A stretch of 64,000 bases of DNA from Ophiostoma sp. CBS 140.51 (taxonomy: Eukaryota > Ascomycota > Sordariomycetes > Ophiostomatales > Ophiostomataceae). The stretch spans positions 62,001-126,000 of the forward strand of contig JANSLP010000013.1 in NCBI GenBank assembly GCA_029298735.1. Direction: 5' to 3'. Below the pieces are notes generated by a model. The model was not told the DNA's origin, did not search any database, and was given only the letters and a program-made list of their open reading frames with translations. Shown here piece by piece: positions 1 to 12,000 of this stretch; the first letter of the stretch is position 1, and every line of letters starts with the position of its first letter. A program made the translations under genes and the position numbers.

Positions 1-2672
1 AGGCGGTCGAGACTCGGGCGCTGCTTGACATCCTTGGATTCCGAGGATGTCCGTGGTGCGCTGTCGTCTCTCAGAAGGTTGGGCGTCAGGGTAATCTTCT
101 TTGTCTCCACGGTGTCGTCCTTGAAGAACGAGTCGCGAACCGTGCCGTCCTTTGTCTTCTTCGGGCCGGGTGTCTCAGACTTGGACACAACAAAGATTTC
201 TTCGCTGGTTCTGGTCAGGCCGCCCTTGCCCGTGCCGTCATCGCTGGTGTCGTCTGCCTTGGCGTCTGTCGCGGCCTTGCCGTTCTCTTTCGGTGCCCGG
301 GGCTTCAGAGGTTCGACCTTGGCAGTCTCGTCCTCCTCATCGGCTGCGTCCTTGCCATCCATGGCCCCTGCCTGCTGGTCTTGCTGTGTGTCGGCTTGGG
401 TCGCTTCTTTGTGTTCTTCTTGCGTATCGGTCTGCTGTTGCTGCGACTGTTGTTGCTGGGCAAAGTATTCCGCTTCGAGATCCTCCTCGTCTGTCGAATA
501 GTCGATGTCGGAGTAGTCCACATAGGTCGGGGGCGCAAAGGCGACCGTCTTCGTTTTCCGTCTCCGCATGGCCGATTTTAATGGGTTCTTTGTCTTCTCG
601 GCTTGATCACCTAGCATAGAAGCAGACAACTAGTAGCACGGTTAGCACGGACTCTTTGGTTGTGACGATCCAAAGCAGATTGCCCATCACGTACATCAAT
701 GTTTCTGTGCTTGTTCAATCGTGCTAAGCGCTCGGTCGGTGTTTCGATGTGCTCGGCAGGAAGGTAGCCTAGAAAATGAGTTAGCTTGTCAATGCTGCAC
801 AACGCTTCTAATACGGCTCACTGTCGCAGTGCGAAGCAGTAGCGACAGGAAAACCAGACAGGAAGACAAAACACAACTCACCAATGCTGCTATCCTTGAC
901 CACCCGAACGAGCCACCAGTAGCTGTTGCTGTCATCGAGCAACACCATTGTGTCTCCCTTTGTTGCATTGGCTTGTCCCTCAACAGTAGCCATAAAGGTA
1001 TGGAGGGCGTAGACGAACTCGAAATCAATGTCCTCTATATTGTGTAAGCACTCACTTCCCCAACCGGAAACCACATATTTAGAATCAATGTCACGGGTAT
1101 AAAATGCACCAGCACCACCGCTGGCATCGTCATCACCGTCATCATCGTCGCCATCGTCGTAATAGGGGATCATCATTTCGTCGAACAAATTTTCGGTCGT
1201 CTCCCAAATGCCGCAGGGAATTTTCGAAACTTCTCCTTCTTGGCCCTTGTTTGTTGGAGGCGTGGAAGTGGTACTAGGTGCATCGAAGAGCCGGCCGAAA
1301 TCGTATTCGTTGTGGTTGAGGGCCGCCGGATCAATGTTCTCGTCGTTTTCGATGATTTTGGCCAAGTCGGTTACATCATACCTACCGCGATGACGACGGT
1401 GTTGGCGGAAAGCAGGTCCGTTCGGAGACACAATAGGCGATTTGTGTGCCTGGCCGTTCCCCATCACTCGAAGAGGTATTGTGTTCTCGGATACGGTCGT
1501 GAGAGGCTCAAGAGGTTGAATCTCGGGCGCATGCGGTGGCTTCGCCAAGTCACAACAATCTTGTCCTGTCGGACTGCCACGACCGGCTTGTGTCTGGTCG
1601 TTCGCAACCTCCTAGGAACGAGACGCAGCGCAAGCGGTGGAGGTGACGACGGTGCCGGCCGACAAATTGGGGAGCAAGTCGGGGCTTTTCGTGTACGCAC
1701 CATCTTCGATCGAGGGTGAACTGGAGATTTTGTCCATCATGTCGTCCTCCAGCTCCTCATCGTCGACATCCTCCATGTCTTCTTCAACAACATCTCCGCC
1801 GTTCTGCGCGATAGCGAGCGCATCCTGTTGTTGGTTGCCCGTCATGTTGAGGTGGCTGGCGGGGGCGCGAGTTTCGAGGGCGGATTCCTGCAGGTTGCGT
1901 GACAAGTTGAGGGTATCGGCAATGTCGGTGGCGAGGTCGCTTCCGTAGATGTGTAGGTCGGACAGATTAGAGCCGGTCCACGATATGCGCCGGTCCTGAG
2001 CCGTTTCCGCGGCCACGCCCCGAAGAGTTTCGGCTTGGTGAGAGGCGAGTTGAAGGATGTTAGTGTTGTCGGAGGGGGTCGAGATCGAAGAAGACAAAGC
2101 GTCCTTCGTGTCGGTCGAGGATTTTACGTGAGAATGGTCTTTGGCCGACGGCGCATCACGATCTTGAAGGTCGATTGTGTCTGTACGGAGAGCAAAACGA
2201 GACAAAGAAAAAAGAGAGAAAAGCGGTTAGCGAGAGCGATGTGACGGGGGAGTGGAAAATAAAGTGATGCGCCCAGCGGTAACGAGGAACTGCACTCCCT
2301 TTCCCGTTTGTTTCCCACGATCCTGAACCAGCCACAAGGCACAGGAGTATTTTCCTCTGGTACCACAGGGCTAAAGAGAGGGAGTGGGTAAATGCCAAAA
2401 GTAGGGAGGGTGGGAGCGCAGTGAGGAGGAGAAGGGGGGAGAAGAGTGCAGGAAAGAGGATGAAGGAGAGTCAAGGGCGGCGGACAGGGCGCCAGGATCG
2501 CTGAAGGGCAGGTAAACAAGGTTGAGACCGGGTCCTGGAGAAGAGGTTTCTGCGTTCCCTTGTCCCGTTGTTCGTCGCCCGTCATCTTCTCACCGCAATC
2601 TGGGTAAGGGACAGTGCTCTGGAAATATCAGTAAAAATACGTACCGGCGCGAATCATCCCAGGTCTCGTCAT
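1..2672 (-). CDS. BUD14: BUD14-like SH3-domain cell polarity protein (3' end beyond window)
   Basis: Homologue of the SH3 protein that in yeast targets PP1 (Glc7) and formins at the bud cortex. Proposed exons: 2645-2672 (ATG at 2672, MTRPGMIRA, then GTACGT), about 1701-2180, about 882-1565, 695-768 and 1-629, continuing off the left edge. Introns 2181-2644 (464 nt), 769-881 and 630-694 have clear GT..AG borders and keep phase; the last has a GCTAAC branch site. Exon 2 encodes the N-terminal signature HSHVKSSTDT and DKISSSPSIEDGAYT. Exon 3 encodes the SH3 core (ALHTF..ATVEGQANATKGD..LLDDSNSYWWLVR), completed by GYLPAEHIETP across the 769-881 intron. A Gln- and acid-rich tail with RDSFFKDDTVETKKITLT follows. 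One TAG (1612-1614) lies in the same frame between exons 2 and 3. A 135-nt intron (1566-1700, GTGCGT..ACAG) would remove it in phase, but I see no good branch site. Family call is firm; that junction is not. Confidence 0.85.
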
Positions 2673-5600
2673 GGTGGTGGATCAACAGGAAGAATAGGAG
2701 ACGGCATAAAGAGGAAAAGAGACTGAGAGAGTTGTATGGGGGAGGCTGGAAGAAGGCCTTGTCTGCCCCCAAAATAACGGGTCTGAGAGGGTCTGGTAGG
2801 ATCGCCTGTGAGGATTTGGGGTACTTTCGTCTGGCAACCTGTGCCTTCGTCTGCTGTCTTCTGTCTGGCGTCTGTGTTTCTGACTGTGAGAGCGGTTGAG
2901 AACTGGCCTCCCTTTCGAAAAGCGGAACCGGCGAAAAGAGGCCAAGGCGAGCCCTTGCTTTGCGCCCCTGTCGAGATGGCCGCGGACTGGGCAGAATCGT
3001 TGCTTGGAGTGGCAGGGAGAGAAGAAAAGCGAGAGAGCGCGACCGCAAACGCGCAAGGGTGGGTTGGGTGGGGTGTTGTGAACGTCGCACCGTGTGCTAT
3101 TCTTTTTTCTTCTTTTCTTGTTCTTTTCTCCCCTTCTTCGTTTGTTTTTCTGGAGAGTTGCGATGTTTCTGAACAACACCAGCCTTCACAGCGTCTTAGG
3201 TCGGTCTTTCTTGCGCCCACAACTCCGTTTCCTGGGTCGTTTCGTCGAGGTATGTGGGCCGAGGAGGCGGGTTCCACAGAAGGCAAGACGACACGACAGG
3301 CACACACACAGAGAGAGCCACCGGCGTCGAATTGGATAGGAGCTGTAATAAAAAGGGGACAACAGTGACAGGGGAGAAATTGCAACAAAAGGAGGTTAGA
3401 CCAGGGTGAAACGGGATCAGCGATCGACCCAGCCCGCTCACGAAAAATTAGGACGCAGGCTTGAGCAGGGTGTATCTTATTAAAGGTCCAGAGGATAGCA
3501 ATGTTGTCGCATCCAGCACAGTGTCGTAAGAGCTGCGGGTGCACTGCCTGCTCTGTGCCTCAGCTGACGAGAAGGATGGCGATGGTGAGTGACGAAAGTG
3601 TGAATGTGGCGGACGTCGGATGCAATTGTCGATTGGTACTTTGTAAACAGCAAGGAGACGAAACAGAAAGGGGGAAGAGCACGCAAAAAAGAAGTAAAGA
3701 GCCAGCGAACTTGTGACGGTAGCTCTTTCCCAAAGTGGGCCGAAAAGGACAGAAGAAGTCCAGAAAGAAGCTGCGAATGCAGGCGTCAACTACAGGTGGC
3801 AAGAGCGATTGTGTGTCTTTCTCTCTCAGGAGGGCGGTTGGCTGAAAAGGGGAAGAATTCAGGGGGTGTTGATGCTGATTGGCTGGATTATGTGTGGCGC
3901 CCCATACAGAGAGCATTTGGGAGAGAAAATATTGGAGAGACCACCAATTCTGCTCCAGGCCCCCTTCTCTCGCAGGACCGCGAAAAACTCTTCGAGGAGC
4001 ACAAAGTACGACAGTCTGCGAACAGATGCAGTTTCTAAGATGCAGTGCTTCGGCACTTGGCTAATGACCCGGTTGCCTGTCTGTATCTTTCGAATTCGGT
4101 TTCTCGATGCTGATCGTGCCTTCTTCGACGTCCTCGAAATAAGGGATAAAAGGAGGCCACTAAGATAAGATACAGCGCATAAAATATCAATTCGTGGAGA
4201 AGTGTATGTGTAATACAGTGCGTCTCTGTTTATGCACTGTTAGCCGCACTTCCTTCTGCCCCTTTCAAAAACCTAAACCTGAAACAGCCCAAGAACAGGG
4301 GTCCCCACGCTGGCGGCGACGTTCTGGTCGTCTCAATATCCCATCCCCTTTATGAAGTTGGGTCACTCACCTGGTGTCAACAAGGGATATTGCACGTTGT
4401 GAGCCTCGAGGTGATAGACATGACGAAGTTTAGCATTGGTGAGCATTGAAACGGCCATCACAGCGTTGGTCGCGTGCCGTGGAATAGAGCGTTGTTGACA
4501 CTAGAGAAAACGGGCAGTGATATTCACAGCAAAACGGACACGCAGAAACGTCGTAACAAGCATCTCATCCAGTTGCCAGCTCGGTTCTCCGCACACGTTG
4601 CAGCATGGTTTCGTTTCAACAGAGCCTGAAAGTTCAAGTGGTTACACGTGATCTGTACGTGCTAGGCACGTGATGCTTCTGGACAATCGATCCAAAGCGT
4701 TCCGGGCCGGTCGTTGTATCTGTATCTCTCTCTACCACTCGCTCCTTCCTTCTTCCCCCCCTTCGGAGCGTCTCGTCCTCAAACGGGGAGCTGTTTTGGT
4801 TTGCAATGTGTCAGCTCTCCAAGGCGATGATTCTGCACATCCCGGGCGAGAGACTGCCGTGAACAGATGCCAGCCTTGATAGTGTACGCTGACCCCTCCA
4901 TCAGGCCAGACGTTGAGGCCAGAACTCTTCTCCAGACATCTAAAGTCAGATATGGGAGTACAGACGCACAAAACGGTTCAATGGCAGCAAAGCGCGACCG
5001 GAGCTCCTGCAGATGCATCGAGCTTTTAGTCAAGTATCTCGCTCATGTCTGACGCCATTAACCCGGCCGCGCCTTCCTCTGGCGCAAGTGCTGAGTAGAG
5101 GGCACGTGTACAAGGCTTGCCTGCGGTTCCTGCCTATTTCGACCATCTTACTTGCCCGTTGGAGCCCGTTTTGATTCGAAGGATGTTGCCTTCGGGCACT
5201 GTTTGTTGGTGTTTGTTCGTTCACAGGCAACTGCTCGCCCAACAGCTCTCGCTTTGCCCCTCACTGCAGCCCATCCGCCAGCATCCATTACCCCACCCAC
5301 TGCCCTCCCATGGCCGCTATCTGCCTCTCCGATAGGCCTATCTCGTAGTATTGGAACCTCTCTCCGACGTCACCTGCCACTTCGCTGGAGCCGTATCCGT
5401 TAGAGGGTCCAACATGATTTGCTTCCCTTTTAGCATATTCACGTCCTCTTTCTGGCCGTTGCTTCACTTGCTTGCTCTTTTCAACAACATTCTTTCTCTT
5501 TCTTCGTTTTCTTCGTTCGTCTCTTTTATCACCTCATTTCACTGCTTTCCCGCTTTCCAGAGCTTCCTGCACTTCCGCCGCTCATTCACTGGCCTGGCCA

Positions 5601-5793
5601 TTCGCACTTTCCACTAAAAGAGACGTGAGCCGAACGCGCCTACCGCTCCCCACTCACCTACTATCTTCTCCGCCTTCGCGCCCTCATCGCACCGACGGCC
5701 TGCCCCACCTTCCCGCTCTACTGCGACAACCGTAGGCAGCCAGGCAGTACTACAACGAGGGAAGCGACCACGACAGTGACTTTCTGACTTTGT
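2673..5793. other. Divergent intergenic region BUD14 / 1007-aa membrane protein gene
   Basis: No gene recognised. The left part (about 2673-3600) is pyrimidine-rich on the BUD14 strand and probably is its promoter and leader. The longest ATG-started frame is 144 codons at 3604-4038 (+), with no recognisable motif and no supporting splice sites. CACGTG sites cluster at 4645, 4667 and 5103. From about 5300 on, the plus strand becomes strongly CT-rich, typical of a filamentous-fungal promoter and leader for the gene starting at 6045. Confidence 0.6.
4645..4672. promoter_or_regulatory. Pair of CACGTG E-boxes, 22 bp apart
   Basis: Two CACGTGAT copies (4645-4652 and 4667-4674) share the same orientation and are spaced 22 bp start to start, about two helical turns. 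A third CACGTG is at 5103-5108. CACGTG is the known core site of bHLH factors (Cbf1, Pho4, SREBP-like). Which gene it would serve is unknown: BUD14 starts 2 kb to the left and the membrane protein gene 1.4 kb to the right. Confidence 0.4.
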
Positions 5794-5969
5794 GTATGTT
5801 GTATCTTTGCCTCTTTCTTTCCTTTCTTGGAGGGATAGTCAGACCAATATCTGTCTCCTCCTATCTTCTCCCATTCACTCGCATTTCCCATCGTTTTCCA
5901 TCTTCCATCGCCTCTCTTCTTGTCTTGCCCGGCAAGGTAGCTTGTTAGTGAATATGACGTGACTTACAG
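5794..5969 (+). other. Possible 5'-UTR intron of the 1007-aa membrane protein gene
   Basis: A canonical donor GTATGT (5794-5799) is followed 170 bases later by TGACTTACAG ending at 5969, inside the CT-rich leader and 75 bases before the ATG at 6045. Removing it would also delete a minimal ATG-ACG-TGA upstream frame at 5954. RNA evidence is needed; this is signal reading only. Confidence 0.35.
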
Positions 5970-6044
5970 CGTCTTTCCAAATACAAGGCTGACATTCGAC
6001 CACTCTCCCCTCGTCTCCTCCCCTCTTTGCCATCGACAATAGCA

Positions 6045-9000
6045 ATGGAAGAGCAAACTACAGGATCTTCCGCTCGTCCAGAATTGGATTCGAATATTCA
6101 TCAACATTCTAGCATCGCATCTCCATCTTCATCGCATGATTATCAAGAGTCAACGACCCTCCTATCTCCGCAGTTATCACAGATATCGCAGACATCACAG
6201 GCATCCAACGACTCACAGAATTCACGGTCATCAGTGAACAGTTCCTCCCTCCGATTTCCCAAACCAGAAGGCAGCCATCTCCTGGCCCACTGGGTCACCT
6301 CAAGCTCGACAAATACAGCTTACACAATGCAGTCCTCGGGCGTCTTTGACGAGACGAGCAGCCTGGCTGACTCGGCCTACGAGCTAATCAGCAGCACCGA
6401 TGGCGAGAGCCAGGATGGCAGAGGTACCGACTCTCTGGCCGCCTCCATCACGAGCTCTTTCAACATCTATCCTCGGGCCGACGACGTCCTCAGTCTTAAT
6501 GGCAATGAGACCGCATACGACGACGAGGATGATGAGGACGCAGACGAAGATGAGGTAGAGGACGAGGAGGACGATGCTTCGTCTGATGGTGGACACCTTG
6601 ACCAGAGCAGCGGGTACCTTCCCACGCAGACTCGCAACACTCCTGGTCACAGCCAGCTCTACCATGCCGGTCATGGCAACGGTGAGGACAACAACGGAGC
6701 TCGCCGGTCGTCCCCGGCTGACTCTATTCGCTATGCCGAACAAGCCCTCTGCAACCCATCAACGCAGTCGCTGTCCACCCTCGAGTATGACTCGTCACAC
6801 GGAGATATCGCCGGCTGCCACTCGCCCCTCAACCAGTCCATCGAGTTTGATGAAGGCGCCGATGTCAAGCCATACATTGAGAAGGTCTCGGTCAAGCACA
6901 CCATTCGTGAGTTCTCCGAGGGCGAGTCGGCCATCATCGCCGCCAACATGGACATAAAGCCGGCAGACGCTCCTAAGCGTATGGCTGCTACCATTTGCCA
7001 GACCATGTCCCGCCACTGCCTGTCCACCGGCGAGCCTCTCCGCGTCCTCTATGTTGGAAATGATGGCGCCCTCGACGACATCATCCGCAAGATCTCATCG
7101 GCAATTCTGGCGTCAGCCTCGTCGCCTGGTAGCCCTTCCCCGGATGCCGAACGCCGCCACTCGTCGACTCCGGGCATCTACAATATCATTCCTATTTCAT
7201 CTTTTGGATCGTCCAAGGTTCCGGAGATTGACGAGATTCAGCTGATGGGTGTGTCCGAATACTATATCAAAGTGGACCACTGTATCCACGCTGAGGAGAC
7301 CGTGTACGAAGGCGAATCATTCCCTAACGACACTATCTACTCTATCGAACTGGAGAGTGGCACCTCGCACGTGTCAGTCTTCGACCCCAGTGGCTCAACC
7401 GTGAGCCCCAAGTGGGATCTTCCCCACGTTGCTGTTTTCTATGTGTCTGGGAACGACGATGAGCAAGCTGAGAAGACGCGAAATGCAGCCTGGGAGTTTA
7501 TGACACGCCATGCTGTCCCCTCGATTTTCATCTCGCACACGCAGTCCTTTTCCCGCTCACCCTTCTCTGGGCGCTGGAAAGACTTTGTCGACCATGCTGC
7601 CGTGCATCTATCTCTCGAGTCCCGCGACCCATCCAAGCCTGCTACCCCCGAGCGCTTGTCTATTGATCTAGTGTCTTTCCTCAACATCGACGCCCGCCAG
7701 ATGAACCGTAACCTCGCCTACCTCACCGGCCTCAAGGACATCCCACCAAAGGAGAAGAAGCATGCCGGTAAGGCTTCAGTCATCGCGCGCCTCCTCGGTG
7801 CACTCCTACACCCAGGCAAAAACGACAGCCACGAAGCCCATCGTGCGGGCCGCGCGCCCCTCCTGTCAATTTTGTGGCGCATCTTTTTTATCATCCTGAC
7901 AGCATTTTGTGCTACTACCTTGGTGGATCATCATATTGCTGCTCCCATTCGTCACCGCCGCGCGGTGAAGGAGGAGAAGGCTTTCTCTGCCAATATACTG
8001 TCCAGTGCCTCCGTTGCTGCAACGCAGACACGACTTGCCGATAGTGCACGGCCAACACAATCAACCGCCCTATCATCCATCTGCTCTGCTCCCTCTGTTG
8101 CACCAACTGTGACAATCAGCTTCGTGTCGACGAAGACAGTTGAGGTTCATGTGTCTGAGTCGACAAGTCTTCCAAGCCAGGTATTTGGAGGCTATCTGAC
8201 GGACAGCGCACACAACCAAGGCGGCAACAAGCGCGCATCGGATGCTGAGATCAAGAGCACCGGCTGCTCCATTCACGTGTACAGCAGCCACGAGATTCTC
8301 GTCAAGGTGCCTGCCGCGACTAAGACGAAGTGGCTGGCCAAGGGCGCCATTGATATCGACGTTTGGCGAGGACAGAAGATTCTCAAGTCCAAGCTTTTCA
8401 CTACCAGCGAGGGCATCATCATTGAGATTGACCAGAAGGATGCTTTTGGCGTTATGAGTGTCTCCATTGTCACCACCCTCCGGCCCAAGATCAATGAGAC
8501 CTTTGCTGTTGACTTTGGTCAGCCCACAGCCTCGTGGTTTTTGGAAGCAGGCCTCACCATGTGCCAGGAATCCTTCCGCGCCGCCGCCGACGCTCTGTCT
8601 GTTTATGCAGACGAGCACAACATTTCGCTTCCTTATGTGGCCAAGGCGCAGGCTATCCTTGGCAACGCATCTTCGCTCATCCACTCTGCCTCGCAGGGCT
8701 TCACGGCTTTCAAGGATGACGTCACCAAGGGCTATCAGCGCCTGCGTCCGGATGTGCTTTTGGAGAAGGCTACCCACGAGGCCCAGTCCCTTGTCGGAAA
8801 CCTTGTTCCTACAACCGATGTCGCCGAGAAGATGCGCGGTGATGTCCGTCTCACTGTCCGGCGTGCCCAGGTTGCGTCAAAGCTCTGGTGGCTTCGTGTC
8901 CAGGGTAAGACGCATGAGCACGATACCTACGAAGCTAAGGCGGCAGAGCACATTCGCAAGTTGGAACTTGACGCCAAGGCTGGCCGGGTCATCGCCGGTG

Positions 9001-9068
9001 CTGAGAAGGGTGTGCCGGAAGGGGTGAAGGTCACGACGCAGGGCCGTTCCATTTTATGGTTGTGGTGA
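6045..9068 (+). CDS. Single-pass membrane protein of unknown function (1007 aa)
   Basis: Uninterrupted frame; the first ATG is 6045 (the frame upstream is open only from a TTG at 6027). I do not recognise a named family. Visible parts: a Ser/Thr/Gln-rich N-terminus with a short YELI motif near residue 112; an acidic run near residues 159-178; a folded-looking stretch around residues 320-560 (LRVLYVGNDGALDDII, then HVAVFYVSGNDDEQAEKTRNA and IFISHTQSFSRSPFSG) that could be an alpha/beta domain; one strong membrane segment near 606-628 (LLSILWRIFFIILTAFC); then a beta-rich segment (SIHVYSSHEILVKVP) and several amphipathic-looking helices to the end. Positive residues flank both sides of the TM, so topology is unsure. 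AATAAA lies four bases after the stop. It is divergent from BUD14. An ER or nuclear-envelope protein is a guess. Confidence 0.9.
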   Translation: MEEQTTGSSARPELDSNIHQHSSIASPSSSHDYQESTTLLSPQLSQISQTSQASNDSQNSRSSVNSSSLRFPKPEGSHLLAHWVTSSSTNTAYTMQSSGVFDETSSLADSAYELISSTDGESQDGRGTDSLAASITSSFNIYPRADDVLSLNGNETAYDDEDDEDADEDEVEDEEDDASSDGGHLDQSSGYLPTQTRNTPGHSQLYHAGHGNGEDNNGARRSSPADSIRYAEQALCNPSTQSLSTLEYDSSHGDIAGCHSPLNQSIEFDEGADVKPYIEKVSVKHTIREFSEGESAIIAANMDIKPADAPKRMAATICQTMSRHCLSTGEPLRVLYVGNDGALDDIIRKISSAILASASSPGSPSPDAERRHSSTPGIYNIIPISSFGSSKVPEIDEIQLMGVSEYYIKVDHCIHAEETVYEGESFPNDTIYSIELESGTSHVSVFDPSGSTVSPKWDLPHVAVFYVSGNDDEQAEKTRNAAWEFMTRHAVPSIFISHTQSFSRSPFSGRWKDFVDHAAVHLSLESRDPSKPATPERLSIDLVSFLNIDARQMNRNLAYLTGLKDIPPKEKKHAGKASVIARLLGALLHPGKNDSHEAHRAGRAPLLSILWRIFFIILTAFCATTLVDHHIAAPIRHRRAVKEEKAFSANILSSASVAATQTRLADSARPTQSTALSSICSAPSVAPTVTISFVSTKTVEVHVSESTSLPSQVFGGYLTDSAHNQGGNKRASDAEIKSTGCSIHVYSSHEILVKVPAATKTKWLAKGAIDIDVWRGQKILKSKLFTTSEGIIIEIDQKDAFGVMSVSIVTTLRPKINETFAVDFGQPTASWFLEAGLTMCQESFRAAADALSVYADEHNISLPYVAKAQAILGNASSLIHSASQGFTAFKDDVTKGYQRLRPDVLLEKATHEAQSLVGNLVPTTDVAEKMRGDVRLTVRRAQVASKLWWLRVQGKTHEHDTYEAKAAEHIRKLELDAKAGRVIAGAEKGVPEGVKVTTQGRSILWLW

Positions 9069-12000
9069 GCGCAATAAACTGAGGCAGTCGTGCTAGTCAT
9101 GATGGCATGCTTCTTCTTTTATTTTTCTTCTTTTCACATGCTCTTTTGTCCTACCTTATTTATTTCATTGTGTCTTTTCCCGATGTTGGTCTTGAATCCC
9201 CTCTCTTTTTTTTTTCTCAGGTCGCATTGTATTCCCTGATTCCCCCCGTTTCCAATAACATTTATATCCACTGATTCCCTCCACCTTCCTCGTTATTGCT
9301 TGAGTTTGTTTGCTACTTTCTGTTTCTACCATTGTGCTTTTCTCCCTTCACTTGCAGGTGCTGAGGCTGGTCAACACCCAGGGTCGGTACATTGGATGAC
9401 CCTGGACTTGGAGTTAGGGTATGTTTTTATCTTGTAAAAGGTCGTCTGGCCTTGTTATCTATCTGTGTCTATGTTGGGGTTCCTAAGTATAATTTTATCT
9501 TGAGTCGTTCTTGTTTGATGGCTTCAAGTTGTGATTTCCTTCGTGTTAGTTGTTTTCTATCTAGTTTCTTTGCAACAATCAACGTCAACAAAAAAATATT
9601 TCCATCACTTCGTATATCCTAAAACCTATGGCTTAGAGTGATATGAAGATAATGCTATTATGTACCGCTACCAAACAGGTATCGATAGCTCATGTGCAGT
9701 TATATGCAAATGGCCAAGGAAAGCATTCCCCCATAATATCGTATGCATCACTGGCCTATATTCAAATCATTATATAGGACGGTATCCTTCGTATGTTTAC
9801 GTAGTATGATGTGGTGTCATGCTGACGGCAACCATATGCTGCCTACTTCTTTTCCAACTTGTTCTGGACATCCATATCCCAGAGCTTAAGTTTTGTCGTA
9901 TGCATTTAGAGTTGAGCAGCAAAAACATCAGGTCTTACGAGTCTATGAAACAAACGTATATACCAAGAGTGTAAAATACAGCCAAGCATCGCTCATGCAA
10001 ATATGCAGTCTATGAATTCAAGTGTCGTCCTATCCTGCATATTGCATGGAGCACACAAATTCCACGGCCGGCTTTTCGTGAGCCTATTTTTAGCATGGGG
10101 CAACAAACCTTTCAGGCACCGCCCACACGACAAGTCAGTTTCGAGATAGGAAACAAGACAAGACTGTGGCAGAGCCAGAAACGACGCTTTTCCATTGCGA
10201 TCTTAGTGCAGGCTTCTGGAAAAGAGGCAGAGCAAAATAAAAAGAAAATATTTGGAGGACGCTGCCTGGATCGTCGTGCAGTGCCAGAGTGCTCAGGGTG
10301 CATCTATTTTTTCTACTGTTTAGTGGCTCTTGATTAAGGGACGAGGGAGCTGGCAAGAGAAAAAACGATGCACACAAGGCGTGCCGATCGTTCGTGATCC
10401 TGGGGATCTGCCCGTCTTGTTGAAGCCGGTCTTAAAGGACCCCAATACGGCAATATGTGCCCCTGGCCTAGCTTGCTGGGGAAAAGACATACTTTTTTAT
10501 ACCACAGTAACTGCTTTTTTACAAGTTGCCAGTCTTAAGACCCCAACACGAGTAAGTCAGTGCATCCGTCCATATGGTACAAAGAGCCAGTAAGTGCAAT
10601 GTCTTGGTCCTCACTATAATTCGGCTTGACATGCCTTTCGATGCAGCTTCTCTGGGACACTGAATTCTCGTCAGCCTGTCCTTTGTGCTCCATTTTGCTT
10701 CGGGTGGCGCCCATTCTTGCAGGCCAGGTAGGCCTGGCTATTTTCCGTCTCGCCAATTGAGTCCCAGAGAAGGGATGTGACAGGCAGAAGGCAGAAAAGC
10801 AGCTCAATGCTGCATAGCTGCTGGAAAAGGGGGCTCGAAAGGGTTGGAGACGGGGGAGGGGCGTGAGTTGTCCCGTTTCAGATCGACTGAAGCCAGGTCT
10901 ATGATTGGCATTTGGGACGAAAAATTCAGAGAGGAAGACTGGGTTACAACAAGCAAACGGGCACACGAGCTCAAGTAACGTGCGCTAGACTTGTAACTTG
11001 CTTGTAACTTTCTATGTATATTTGGGAAAGGTAAGAGAGGACGGACGAATAAGGGGCACAGCCAAGGGGCTTATTCTCACAGCCGCGACGTTCGGTCAAG
11101 GAGGATGAACAAGGCATAAAGGGATGGCAGGACGGGCCCTGAAATCCACTCTAGGAAGTCTTCAGTAGCATGAACAAACAAATAGGGAATAATTGTTAAG
11201 ACATAAAATATCTAAGGTAAGAACGGATAGGAAGCAGAAAGAGGCAGAGTGAAAAGTATTTAGCTGCGTATGTGTATCCGGAGTTCTAGAAACCAATATG
11301 GCCTGCAAGGGAAAGAAGGGGCTCTGGGGCTGTATGTGTTCTCAGTAAGGTGAAAAGGTGGGCAGCCTTTGGTCCAACGGCCGCAAACCCGGAGAAAGAA
11401 GAAGAGAAGAAAGAAGACAGAAAAGCCCGTTGCATTGCATGGCATGGCCGAACTTAAACCAATGGCAGAATGAATATCTCAACTGCTGTCTTGTAGGCCT
11501 TTGAGAGGCGTTGCCCTTTCTTGTGAGGCTTGGGACCAAGCCCCGCCTGGGCTCAGGTTTCGATTTTCGTCTCTCGTGCATGTTTATGCTCGAAAACAAT
11601 ACCAACCAGCATTGCTCTGCCCCTTGATACTGATAACTGCCACCGCCGTCTTTGGTTGGTAACACCGGTTGTTGTCAAAGACTTTTTTTTGTAAGACAAG
11701 TTTTTATTGTACTTTTTGAGTTTCCCGTCCACTGTATCTTGCCAGTGATACGACAACATTCTCGAGATGTCAAGATGTGGCTTGTCCAGGGGAACGCCGC
11801 CGATAAAGCCAGGTTGCTCTTTCCTCGCTCCGGGATACTACCTCTCTACACCGCATTTGTAAATCAGCGGCGGGATCTTCGGGGTACAGATACTCATTCA
11901 CACAACAGTCCATCGCTCCTTCCTTCACCCTTCTGCCGTTTCCTTCCTTGCTTTTCCCCTGTTCCTTCTGTTTTTTGTCTGTTTTTTCCCCCTGGCACAG

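Noticed and set aside
2669..3544. 291-codon open frame on the minus strand just upstream of BUD14
   Set aside because: It opens with GTG, has no early ATG, overlaps several equally long frames, and lies in the BUD14 leader; composition is not protein-like.
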